Source: Rhytidiadelphus loreus | Lineage: Eukaryota > Streptophyta > Bryopsida > Hypnales > Hylocomiaceae | Direction of reading: 5' to 3' | Assembly: GCA_947034895.1 (NCBI GenBank) | Contig: OX344762.1 | Span: 85,306,981 to 85,370,980, forward strand | Length of the DNA stretch: 64,000 nt | Part shown: positions 33,632-44,831 of the stretch, one piece after another | Layout of the letters: every line of letters begins with the position of its first letter | Numbering within the stretch: position 1 is the first letter of the stretch | Program-made: the position numbers and the translations under genes | Notes under the pieces: generated by a model | What the model was told of the DNA's origin: nothing | Seen by the model: only the letters and a program-made list of their open reading frames with translations | Database searches by the model: none

Positions 33632-34993
33632 TCAGTTCTTGCCCTGCAGAGCGCGGCCTTGCTGCTTGATCTTACCGAAGAATCCGCCACTGGCGCCCTT
33701 GGCATTCGCGGCCGCCTCGTCCGCCTTGCTCTTCACATCGCCGGCGGCGCTTCCGACGCTGGAGCTCATGTTGATCTTGGGCGCAGCGCCGAAGAAACTC
33801 TTCTTGGCGCCTTGGGTGGCTTCGTCCGCCTTCCCTTGCGCCGTGGCAACTACGTCGTTGGCCAAGCCCTTGCCCTGACCCCAAATTCCGTCGATCCTGC
33901 GCTTCGTCGTGGCTAAGTTCGACGCGAGTTTGTCGCGACCGCTGGACACTAGGGCGCTGCCGGCGTCTTGAAGGCCTTGAACGGCGCCACTTCCAGCCCT
34001 GCACATTACCAAAGGATGGTCAGATATGGGTTTCCTTGCAGAGCGGCTATGGCGAAAATGCATGTCGAGTTCGAAGACCATGTACATCTGTCCCCGAGAG
34101 ATTATCACTATTACGGAAAGCTATAATTGCTATAGACTTTGTAGGGGATTTGCAGCGAACGTCAGAAATCTATTAGTAATATTGCTATAGTTTACTGTAA
34201 CACTGTGATAGCAGATCAATTAGAGTGTTCTGAACCAGTGAAGCGCGTGCTTACTGTCGCGAGGAGCGGTCGCTGTCATCAGTGCCAAAGCCGAACCCTT
34301 GCTGCGGGCCGAAGCGCTGCGGGGAATCTTTCTTGATCAACTCATCAGCACCTTGCAGCAACTCATTTGCCTTTTTCTGTGTGCGCACTCCTCCCATTCC
34401 TCCAGGCCCTGAAGCTGCGAATGCCGACCCAGCCATCGTGAGGGCCAACCCGGCTGCCAGAACAGAGTTTAAGACCTGTCTTGCAGAAGAACCCTCTTCC
34501 TGTACAATCATCAACAATGACCACAAATCAACACATCAATTCAAATACAACTAAAACTATTCCATCCTCTGTCACTACCTACAGGCTTAAACTCAATATC
34601 CCATCGACAATGACCAAAAATCAACAACTCAAATACCACTAAAAATATTCCACCCTCTGTCACCACATACACGACCAAACTCAATATCCCCATCAACAGT
34701 GCCCACAAATCAATACAACTCAAATATCACTAGAAGTAGTTCATCCTCTGTCACCACAAAAACGACCAAACTCGATATCACATTCAATGCATTCCCATCA
34801 AATGCGCCCCACAATTGCTCACCTCCGCGTACTTAGCCGTCACAGCCACAACGCGACCCCCGCTCACGTTCACATTCCGAAGAGGAGCGAACTGCCCCTG
34901 CGATGCACCGAAAGCTGCCGAGGACGACAACTGGTTCGCAGCAAGAGGAGCTGCAACAACAGATACAGACGCCATAGCTACCATAGCTGCCAT
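33632..34993 (-). CDS. Putative thylakoid-lumen protein with LEA-like C-terminus (paralog 1)
   Basis: Three coding exons on the minus strand: 34993-34823, 34499-34255 and 33998-33632, with GT-AG borders and matching phases, giving 260 residues. The N-terminus is rich in Ala, Ser and Val, as in plastid transit peptides; residues about 65-85 form a hydrophobic segment ending AGSAFA, like a lumen-targeting signal with an AxA cleavage site. The mature part has the motif NELLQGADELIKKDSPQRFG shared with the paralog at 40914-41744. Exon 3 encodes an Ala/Gly/Lys-rich, repetitive tail (ADEATQGAKKSFFG, KSKADEAAANAKGASGGFFG) resembling LEA-type sequence. The family is not one I can name; a photosystem-associated small lumen protein is possible but is inference. 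The start AAGAATGGCAG has a good context. Confidence 0.85.
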
Positions 34994-35718
34994 TCTTTGC
35001 GATTCTCAGCAAAATCAAACAAACAGGATTGCAGTGGGAGTCGAGTCGTTTGCTAGAGTTGGGGATGGTTGCAAATATTGGGGATTGCTGCATCAGTTGC
35101 GAGGTTTTATGGCGATGGAATTGAGGTGGGGTAGTGATGGATCGATATGTGTGTGTGTAATCTGAGCCGTGTTTGGGAAATGCCAGTAGGCTTGGCCCAC
35201 GTTGAGTGATGGTGTAAGGAGGGGCGCCACTTGGCGAAGCAGGTGCATTGGCCACACGCGTGCATGCAGCGCCTGCAGCCGGTCGTGCAATTCCAGTAAT
35301 GAGCGATCCAGTCGTTCAATTTTGGCTACGAGGTCTAGGATGGGTTTATGAAGTATGATAGTTGTGAAGGCTTGCATGTAGGGACACGTCGAAAGGAGAC
35401 AGGGGTCTGTTCGTACTTTACACCTACGTTTTTCATGCTTTAAGGTTAGTGGATAGCACGTGATGAGAAATCCTATCCATGCGCTGGATGAGAAATTTGA
35501 TCTTCATCCAATTAATCTATATCTATACTATTAACTCGGAAAGCCTTGAAGTACTGTACGTTTTCTTGGCAACATAGCATTCAATAAATTATTGTGCTGT
35601 ACGTTTTCTTGGCAACATTGATAGCACAACACAAATGGAATTTTCATTTTTTTCCTTTGAAATTTTCACACAACATGTGGTCGAGGAATACCTTCAAAGG
35701 CGCAACAATTTTCAAACA

Positions 35719-36512
35719 CCTATTTCCAAACACTTTTGACCACCTTGCGAGCTGCATGCAAGCAGCTTACAACCCCCTTTTGAACAGATGGACCCAATTG
35801 CTGTGGAGCACAATAATTTTTCACGCATTGAAATTGGAGTGCACCCATTGTCAACTGAATGCTGTGCTTCTTTCCTTGCTGAGACGTAAACTTTTTACTA
35901 CGTATTATTTAAGTTACAGATGTAGCTCTACATTTCTCCTTGAATTTTACGACAATAGAATTTCCTTTCCTGTAGCAGATAATTTCAGCATCTTCTCCTT
36001 GGCTTTGACATTACTCAAACGAACAGTAATAGGTAGATGTAGCGTTTGTCAATGCAAGGTTTCCTCACCTTTTGTCCAGAGCCGGTAAACTGACCTGTGA
36101 CCACTAATGTTGCAATGCACGGTTGCACTGTCCTTCCAACTTTCGTCTAATTTTCAATCAGCAAGTGGGATCTCAGCGGGGTCGGAGTGTCGCAGGATCA
36201 TCCGGGAGGGTCATCAGAGAAGCTTGCAACGAACTCACAGGAGTCCATTTCGTTAGAAGAAAAATTGCAAAATGAACCAATGAAAAGCGCACTTCATGGC
36301 TACACCAAATTAAATATAGCATAATTTTGGACAATTGATGATAAAATACTCCGTACAAGACACCACAGTAATACCTATTTCCAAAAACTTTTGACCACCT
36401 TGCAAGCTGCATGCAAGCAGCTTACGAAATGTGGACCTAATTACTAGAAGCACGATAATTTCTCACCCCCTGAAATTGGAGTGCACCCATTGTCAATGCT
36501 AGCTGTGTTCGT
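35719..36512. repeat. Direct duplication of a 140-bp segment
   Basis: Sequence at 35719-35868 recurs at 36376-36512: ACCTATTTCCAAA.ACTTTT, TGCATGCAAGCAGCTTAC, GGACC.AATTAC and TGAAATTGGAGTGCACCCAT. It lies in the non-coding stretch between paralog 1 and the membrane-protein gene, in which I see no gene. A short CTGTACGTTTTCTTGGCAAC duplication is also found at 35555 and 35595. Confidence 0.8.
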
Positions 36513-37327
36513 TATCGTTAGTGTAGCTCCTTGAGAGTTGCGACCCAAACTTTTTATTATTATTTACAGAAGCTCTACAATTGAACTGCTTACTGCTCAA
36601 CATGCGTGGGGTCTTCTAAGAACGGAAAGTCAATGCATATGCCGATATACGGAGTATGTTTTTCCAGCCTATTCCTTGACGGGACTCTCAAGGTGTTTTG
36701 GTATCAATGTCAAGATATTAATTGCCATGTGCGACTGAGGCGAGTTCAGACATCAGCTCGAGTCTTTATTCACTGCAGCCGATCAGAGAGTATATTTTCG
36801 CTCATTCAATCCACGTTTTCTTGAAGCTCCGTTAGGATCCATGCTGCCTAGTGCGTACAAAGTCACATGAAAAGTAGTAAGAGAGCTTGAGAAGATCGAG
36901 TAAGTGGCGCCAAATATATACATTCAAACCGAGGGGATCAGCTTCCTTTCGATTCATTCATGAGAAAGACGTGTAATTAAGATCAGTTACAGGGAGATTG
37001 TCGATTTTTGCTTTCCGAATTGCCATTCAATTCTCGGTTACGTTTCTCATTTTGCCAACAGCGAAAGTTGTTTTTCTCTGTTAATTTGCTGCTATTCAAT
37101 TCCCTGATTCCCTCCTAGTGCAAAAATTCATCGCGGAAACTTCTGATAGTCCCGGAACCCTAAAACAAGGAACTTCAATTTCATTAATGTGGTTTCTTCT
37201 ACTATTTTGGCACTTTTAGGGTGCGCGCGCTACCTAAACCATAAATCTACCCCTGTTCTCTCTATCTAATTTTCAGAGCTTAATTTGTGTATAGATTGAG
37301 TAGTGATATCAATACACAGATTCGATC

Positions 37328-39153
37328 ATGAGCCGAACTACCTCAAGCTTGTCAATATTTCAGCAGATCGTCACAGTCCTGGGAGTGTTTCTGTTTCAAA
37401 CGATTATCCCTATTTCCTTTCAGTGCGCTGCGCAAACGTTACCCGAGAACGACCCCCTCTTGAACCAGACTGGAGTGGTGGGAGTTTGGATATGGAACAC
37501 CACGAATCCATACTCCCCTCTCTCCGACTTCCGCAACGAGACGGATCGCGAGTACTATACCGTCTGGCCAGAAGACATTCCCGGCCATTCCTTCCAGTTC
37601 CCGTGCGAAGACCAAGTCTCCAAGCTGATGCTGGAGAATTTCACCTACCTGGGGAGCGGAAGGCTCATCCAAACTGTGCAGTACTTCGATCTGGGCATTG
37701 TGGAGCATTATCGACCGTACTGGATCCGACCCAAGAAGTGCCCCCAATGCTGGTCCTCGAACAAACCGCCGGGGTGGACCCCGATCTATTGCGAACGTGG
37801 TGACGTTTTCAACCTCTATATTTCCAGGTACGTGCACATGTCATTTCTTTAGCTAGCCAGGTTGGCTGATGTTAGAGTGCGAGCGTCTCGAATTTAAAGG
37901 AGCAACGTCAATTCCGTTACGCCATTTATGACAATTACAATTACATTAGCTTGTGCAAACGCAAAATAGATAGTTATGCAAACGCAAATGACATTTTATC
38001 CGTGGCATGGTGCACCGCTAAGCTAGGATGTCCACCCCATTTCCCTTCCTGGCTTGACGGTTCACCGGGCCTCTGTAATGGAATTTGCGCCATGTTTGTG
38101 AAATTGGGTATGGGGTTTACTGGTGAGTTGAGAATTCCCACGAGACAATCTAGAATACCAAGTCACATCATATATAGTTGGCAGAACTGATGTTTGAAAC
38201 TGCCTTAGATGGTTTCAATAGTTGGGGATGCATGTCGACTAGCTAGTACACGGACAATATCGTCATTTTCGTTAAATTGGCTTGATCTTGGGTCGGAAAT
38301 TGTGACACAAATCTACACAAAGCTCTCACAAACTAGATCAGGAATAGATTTATGTTTCAAGTCGCGCGGCCTGAAAGTGCCACAGTCGTGGAATACGCCA
38401 ATTTAAAGAAATCGATGTTCAATGCTTGTGGAGAGTTTGGAAGACTTGATCAGAGAGGTGATGATATAATCGTTGGTCTATTGGAGTCGATATCTTTGCA
38501 GGGCAATGAGTACGATCTCCCAGGGATTGCGATTCGGCGTGATCATGGTGCTCATCCAGCTAGCAGCGTTCGTCGTCCTTGCCATCCTGATCCCCGTTTA
38601 TTACCTGAATCGAAGTCAAGGTTTCCGCAAAATGGCCCCCTTAGCAATGCAGCATTTGCAATGCCTCAACTGGGGTGTGACTTTCGTGGAGAGCTTGCAT
38701 CTGCTCGCCCTCGCAGTGGCAGGGTTCCTCCTCGTGGAAGGCTATGGCCACACGGGCGACTGGAGAACGTCGTCCATGAACACGTTGGCGTACTACTACC
38801 GAGTGCAGACCGCGTGCGCGTTCGTGGCCTCCTTACTCCGTCAATGTGCCGACAGCATCAAGAGTAGTCTTACAGTGCAAAGTGGAAACAATGTGCAGAC
38901 AGAGGAGGAGAAGAAGAAGGAAAAGGAGAAGAAGAAGCCGCCCGTGGAAATGCTGATCGGCCAAGTGGTGGTGTGCGTTGTGATGGTGGAGTATTTGTAC
39001 ATAACTGATGACGACTATCTCAATTTCTTGATCCAGGTTGTGTTTGGGGTGGTGACGGTGGCGGTGACTTTTACCATGAGTACTATCATCAACGTCGGGG
39101 GCTCGTCGTTGGGGTCGATTGCGAAGGAGCTTTGGACTTTCGTGAGAAGGTAG
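37328..39153 (+). CDS. Unrecognised multi-pass membrane protein
   Basis: Two exons, 37328-37827 and 38502-39153, joined by a 674-bp intron (CAG|GTACGT ... TTTGCAG) with phases that match inside an Arg codon; product 383 residues. Residues about 8-30 are hydrophobic (signal anchor or signal peptide). Residues 31-166 look exoplasmic: four N-glycosylation sequons (NQT, NTT, NET, NFT) and Cys in FPCED, KKCPQCW and IYCERG. Exon 2 supplies about five hydrophobic segments (near 177-200, 221-246, 255-275, 313-330 and 335-360) and a Lys/Glu-rich loop (EEEKKKEKEKKK) before the last two. It is probably a secretory-pathway or plasma-membrane protein; I do not recognise the family. No frame damage is visible, so it is likely an expressed gene. 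Confidence 0.75.
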
Positions 39154-39483
39154 CGGGATGTAATGGAAGGAATTAAGCTAAACTTAACCCCGTTACGGGT
39201 GATACTGCGATCCAGAGAATGTGGGAATAAATGTCAGTGGTAGAGAAGCAATCAGAAACAACGTTACAAATGAAAATTGATTTTCAGAGTACATGTGACA
39301 GATGAAATTATAACATATTTTTGTGACACTAGCTATGTATGTACTATAATATATGTACAATGCAAGCAAATCTCCTTTGATCTTAGTTTTTTCCTTTTTC
39401 AATTCTATCCTATCATTGGTTGGTTGAAATTGAATTTTAGGCTGGAGTACCTTTTTCATTTTTTTTCATTTTTTTCATTTTAA

Positions 39484-39516
39484 ATTATGATTATGATTAT
39501 GATTATGATTATTATA
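39484..39516. repeat. (GATTAT)n microsatellite
   Basis: About five tandem GATTAT units in an AT-rich spacer downstream of the membrane-protein gene. The spacer 39160-40270 holds no recognisable gene. Confidence 0.85.
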
Positions 39517-40277
39517 TTTTATTTCAAAAAATATTTGCTACATAGAAAGCAATTTGATTTGCTAATTTGCGACACTTAGGATTTTCATGGAATTTAGAAA
39601 TATTGAGTATTCAAAATTAATAATTTAAACATGACCCTTTAGCGATACATTCCTCTAGGAGGCTCATAGCTACTATACAAGGGGCATTTGAAAACAATAG
39701 AATTCATACCTTCCTCAAGAGTGATAAGAAGAGTCCCTTGCACATGTATTTGTACACATTCAAAAATACTATGCTTGCATTTTTTTATAGCTAAAATCTC
39801 TTCTTAGCAAAGTTTTTTCCAATATTTAATTTTTAGATTTTTTTTCTTTATATATATTTTTAGTGAGAAAAAAAGATTATATACTATGGTATTGTAAGGT
39901 ACACATGAATGGGATATAAATAGTATTTTATGCCTTAACCGTATTGATATTTTCTAAAAATCAATTTCTTTACCCCAAAGAACACTATTGAGTGTGGACT
40001 ACTTTACTAACCTACAAAGTAGGAATCCCAAAAGTACCATCTATTTTTTTGCAAATTGTAGTTGCTATTCTTAGAATAATTATATTTTATTTTTTATTTT
40101 AAACTATTGAAAGTTAATTGCAATACACCAAAAAATATTTCATTTGAATATTCCATGCAAAAGTTATAAAGATTCAAAGTTTGTTCTAGTAGGTGTTATG
40201 AAATTATTTCTTTAGAGAAGGTAGATATTGATCAATTGGGTAAATCTAGGAAAGATAGCACTTTGGGGTTCAAGTAG

Positions 40278-40503
40278 GCCAGGGTGAATTGAACCCCTCA
40301 TTGCCCCTCCAAAGGCAAACCTTGGAATTTTTTATTTGCAAGGCTTAATTTTTTTTTTGAAATTCTGAATTCATATTTGCAATCAGAGGCCCCAAATTAC
40401 TCTAGGGAGATGCAAGAATTACCAAAAAATTGGCACAAGATAGGGGGCTTTTTTTTCAAACCAAAGTTGACCAGGGCAATGAGGGGGCCAATTCTCCCTG
40501 CAC
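40278..40503. mobile_element. hAT-like MITE, second copy
   Basis: It begins GGCCAGGGTGAATTGAACCC and ends with the complement of CAGGGAGAATTGGCCCCC; both arms continue as CTCATTGCCC, so the inner TIR here is about 27 bp. The interior matches 28177-28402 (CAAACC.TGGAATT, GGCCCCAAATT, AGGGGGCTTTTTTTT). About 226 bp. The target duplication is no longer exact. Confidence 0.75.
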
Positions 40504-40913
40504 GGTCCTCCAAGTGGCATTTGGGAGTTCTTACCTTAAACAGTTTGGTGGAGAAGGTTCCCGCAACACACATGACCATTTCTAGAGTGGCAGAAATTGT
40601 ACGGTGGGCACAATAGAGTAGCTTACTTTACAACCATTCTCACGGATTTATTGCAATAACAGAGGTTCGTAGAAAATATCATTACAAAGAGTTCAGAGAA
40701 TTCTAGAATGTACTGTACAGCTTGGAGGTAAAAATTAACTGTCTCAAGACTAAATTGATGCTGTCTACACCTGCCAATCTATCAATGCTACGAGACTGAA
40801 GTGCACAAATCTCCAGCACAAAGTTTTGCCACTTCTAGTCAGCAAATAACAGAGCCTCAATCCTTACAACATAATCATCCATTTGAAAGAATGGCGCTCA
40901 ATAAATATTGGCG

Positions 40914-41744
40914 CTAATTCTGCGCCTTCTTCACATTGGAAGCGAACTTGTCGCGAGCCCCCGACACTTGGGCGCTCGTGGCGTCTTGCAGCTCCGGAAT
41001 GGCGCCACTTCCTGCCCTGCACATTGCCAAGGAAGTTCATGAGGTCAGATGTGTGAAGAAGAGCCTCGTTGCAAAGCGCACACCGGCCATGGCGAAGGCT
41101 TGCGGAGAAAGTGAAGATCGAGAGGGCTCATGGATGGATGCTCACTTTTGGGAGAATCGGTCGATATCTTCAGCGGCCGTGCCATTGCCGAAGCCTTGCT
41201 CGGGGCCGAAGCGCTGTGGCGAGTCGTTCTTGATCAATTCATCGGCCCCTTGCAGCAACTCGTCCGCCTTGCGAGCTGTGCGCTCCGCTCCCGATCCTCC
41301 AGGTCCTTCAGCCGCGAAGGCCGACCCGGCCATGGTGATGGCCAACCCGGCTGCCAGCACGGAGCTCACCACTTGCCTCACTGAAGAACTCTCTTCTTCC
41401 TGAAAACGTTCCAAAAAAATAGTTCAGACTACTGAAAGATTGCTTGCCGTGCGTTGCAACAACAAAACCCTGGAGAAATGTCTGTACGAATCTTAGTCTG
41501 CATTCTGCAACACGTGAACCTTTAAATTGATTCAAACATAAAGTGACGGGGATTTTCAAACGAACCCACTCACCTTCGAGGAGTTGGCCGTCACCGCCAA
41601 AACCCGACCGCCCTTGGCATAGACGTTGCGGAGTGGAGTGAATTCCACCTGCGATGAGCCGAAAGCTGCCGACGATGACAACTTGGTGGCAACTGCAGGA
41701 GCTGCAACAATGGACGCGGATGCCATAGCTGTCGAAACTGCCAT
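40914..41744 (-). CDS. Putative thylakoid-lumen protein, short form (paralog 2)
   Basis: Three coding exons on the minus strand: 41744-41574, 41399-41146 and 41016-40914; all GT-AG, phases match, 175 residues. Exon 1 has exactly the length of exon 1 in the gene at 33632-34993 (171 nt) and the intron positions correspond. The N-terminus is transit-peptide-like, followed by a hydrophobic stretch ending AGSAFA and the shared motif DELLQGADELIKNDSPQRFG. Exon 3 is only 103 nt here and ends SARDKFASNVKKAQN, lacking the long LEA-like tail of paralog 1. Both genes lie on the same strand about 6 kb apart, with the membrane-protein gene between them, so they arose by local duplication. Family name unknown. 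Confidence 0.85.
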
Positions 41745-42172
41745 TCTAAATTACGAATTGCTCGCCACTAATCCTGGTCGAAGGTGGAAGATCCACTGAA
41801 TTCAGCAAGACCAAGGCAAATAGTAAGTTAATTTTGTATGCAACTTCAGATTCTGAAAGCTGAGATGGTGTAAAGGAATGCATTCTAGTTCAAACGCGAA
41901 CGGGGCAGCTTGTGTTTGTATACTGCTGGATGACAAGAAAAAGTTCGGTAAAGGTGGAATTCTGGACCGTTGGAAGGTCCTGCATGTTCGCGACCAGTCG
42001 TTAATTCCCACGTACTGTAGGTCTGCGCTTTTGAGTTTCGGAGAGGACTTCGCCAGAATCGTCCACTTGGCGTGCCAATTTGAGATACACGATGTGCGCT
42101 TGCAGCAGATGCTGCCGGTTGGCATCACCGCCTCCACCAAGTGGAATTCTCGATTTGCATGGCTGCCGTAGT

Positions 42173-42538
42173 CAGAGCGCCTCTCCATTGGCAAATCGGA
42201 GGTCGAGGAGCCGGACCCCCCCGGACCTCCAGGTCGGACCCTCCGGGAGGTCTCCATTGCCTCCGAAGGCAGGGACTGGAGGAACCATAACAAACAAACC
42301 TTTTTAACTCAAGCGGACTTGGAGGCGGAGGAGAGGGCGCTGCGCGGACCAAGCGGGGATGAAGAGAATCAATTTCAAAATTAGGGGGGCCAGGGCAAGG
42401 GTCCGGACCTTCCAACCCCGCGCGGCCGGAATGCGCGGGTTGGAGCCTGGACCTCCAAGCCGGACGTGCATTTCAATGGAGCCCTCCTGGACCCCTCCGA
42501 TCTTGGAGGTCCAGGAGGCAATGGAGAGGGGCTCTCAG
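42173..42538. mobile_element. GC-rich inverted-repeat element upstream of paralog 2
   Basis: The left end AGAGCGCCTCTCCATTG and the right end CAATGGAGAGGGGCTCT form a 17-bp TIR with one or two mismatches. Interior inverted segments (GACCTCCAGGTC, GGTCCGGACC, CCGGACCTCC/GGAGGTCC) could fold extensively. GC content is far above the flanks. About 365 bp, non-coding; about 430 bp upstream of the start of the gene at 40914-41744, hence in or near its promoter. Confidence 0.65.
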
Positions 42539-42539
42539 T

Positions 42540-43660
42540 ACCTCATCAGTGTATGATATCAGAGGATTTTATCAAGAGCATGGTTGTTCGTAACACCCTG
42601 TCACCCTATGTGTGACCTTTTTAACTCTGCTTTCTCTAATATCACATTCTTGTTCTTTCACTCAACCCTGGTAGTTGTTCATGCTTTCAAGATTCATGTG
42701 ATATTATAAAATTCTTCAACCTTTTTATGCCCAAATGCTTTTTCAGGATTTTGTCTACCTTACCTCAATTTCATCAGAGAAGTCACCTGAATTTCATCAT
42801 ATGGGTCATGAAGATGGTTGCTTCCTCAAGATCCAAGTGTACAGTCAGATCCAGCTCAATTATGAATTCTGGACCTCACCTTTCTCATTAAGTTTTGTAG
42901 TGTCCCCGATTCACGACGTCACCCACATCACGGTTGAAGGTTTCTGTGGCCCTACTCCCACGGTCTTGTGCACCCAATAATCTTCTTCCTATTCCAATTA
43001 AACGCGTTGGAATCATAGGGCCCATGCACAATTTTTCATAGCTCCCCCCATTAGGTCATTACTCATTACTGATCCAAAATTTGCTTGCGCTGCCACTGAC
43101 TTCACCACCCGCTCACTCCTCCATTGCTTCCTTTTCGGCATTCCCACTTGCGCTCGTTGATTGCCCATCTCTCCAGGTTCAACTCCAGACCGCCCTTCCA
43201 TTTTTTGCCATTCCCAATTCCTCACATTCTCGTTTGCATTCACTTGCAACTTCCAGCGCTCCTCTTCCCATTTTCGGGCTGATTTTTTGCAGGGTATATA
43301 CTCAATCCATCAGGCTTGGCTCCTTTTGCATGACCAACGCATATGGTTTATTGGCCCTACCTTCAATGACCCGCTATTTTTGTTCTTGCTTTAGTGCAAT
43401 TCCAGCTTCTCTTCCGCATCCGTTTCTACCACTTTCAATGACACTTTTCCAATTGGATTTTCTCACTTTCAGTTCTTCAAATTTCGGGGGTTGCACACTC
43501 TTTTCAAGGCTGATCTATTGTCCAAGCTCGCACATTTAAATTCCCTGTTGTTGACTGGTGAGTCTCCCGATTTCTGGATGAGACTGCATATACGTTTTTG
43601 AATTTGAATTTCCATCATATCGTGTCATAATCCATCAATAATCCATCATTTGAACTTGCA
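42540..43660. other. Spacer without recognisable gene
   Basis: Pyrimidine-rich stretches (for example 43080-43500) keep several frames open but no family features are visible. It ends just before the Tc1-like transposase remnant. Confidence 0.5.
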
Positions 43661-43675
43661 TTTTTTCAGATTGCC

Positions 43676-44330
43676 ATGTGCACACGGACGCTAAGCGATC
43701 ATGAGAGGGCTCTCATTGTGGGAATGCGGGAGGGTGGAGTGAAATCTAGCCGCATTGCCGAGTTGATGGGAATGCCACGTTCTATTGTGTCCATAGTTTT
43801 GACGAAGTGGAAGAAATTTGGGTGCATTACTACAGGTAAGACAAATCCTCTGCCAATAAAACTCTCACTTCGTTCGCTTCGAGACCTAGTTAGAGAAATC
43901 TAACAAGATTGGCGTCTTTCTTTAGCGGCACTTGGTCAAAAGTTCGGAGTCTGTCGAACCACCATCCGCAAGCATGTGCGTCTACTCGGATTCAGGAATC
44001 ACATCACTCTAAGGAAACCTTTTCTCAATGCAAAGCATAGAAATCAAAGATTGGCATTTGCTCGCAAGTATAAGCGTTGGACTACAGAACAATAGAAGAA
44101 TGTAATTTGAACAAATCAGTCTTCTTTTGAACTTGGCAAAGAGAGTCGACAAATTTGAGTTTGGAAAAAAGTGCACAAGAAGTATGATGACTAGTGCTTG
44201 GCGCCCACTTTCAAATCAAAGAGAATGTCGGTCATGGTATAAGGTGCATTTAGTGGATTTGACATATGTTCACTCATTTTTATGCCACAAGGAGAGCCCA
44301 TTGCTAATGAACACAGAATTAGACATTTTT
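43676..44330 (+). pseudogene. Tc1/mariner-type transposase, truncated and mutated
   Basis: From the ATG at 43676 the translation gives a bipartite helix-turn-helix DNA-binding domain (ALIVGMREGGVKSSRIAELM, then after a TAA at 43900 AALGQKFGVCRTTIRKHVRL) and the linker KPFLNAKHRNQRLAFARKYK. The first catalytic block follows as W..EQ*KNVI*TNQSSFEL, where two stops (TAG, TGA) replace expected Trp codons and Asn replaces the first catalytic Asp. After a frameshift the block CLAPTFKSKRMSVMV*GAFS is recognisable. The rest of the catalytic domain is missing. Intact members are about 340 residues; roughly the first 200 codons remain. The family match is from established Tc1 motif order. Confidence 0.8.
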
Positions 44331-44831
44331 GCACTTGGCCAAGTGCATTCATTATATGCACTATTGCTTGCTATAAATGAGTTTTCTGAAAAATTTGGAG
44401 ATACCAAATTTTCCAATATTGCATACTCTCTTTTCCATTGTATTGTCTTACTTTTGTGCTTGCCACTTATTTCATAGGGGGTTGTATTTGTCTTTATCTA
44501 AACACAACATGAATAACTACTACTGTCTACACCAAATTTTTTTTAATTCTTTTTATGTTTTCATTTTTTACCTTTTTATAGTACCATTATGTGATTAGTG
44601 TACAAATGTACAATTCTTTAGTTGGTTTAACTTGTTCAACGACTGTAAATGCAACCAAGAGGCTATCATTCATCAAAAAAATATAAAATAAGAGACAAGT
44701 TCATTACCATTTCATTTTTTTTTCAATGAATGTGCAACACATAAATTATGCATTGTAGCACATCCACATCCACACCACACAATGCCAACACTACCACACT
44801 TTTTCCTCTATACCAACATGTGTCTACTCTG

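Noticed and set aside
37439..37837. Minus-strand frame of 132 codons opposite the membrane-protein exon
   Set aside because: It is the shadow of a well-supported plus-strand exon with splice and sequon evidence.
38352..38867. Plus-strand frame of 171 codons overlapping exon 2 of the membrane-protein gene
   Set aside because: Out of frame with the spliced product, begins inside the intron and lacks hydrophobic segments.
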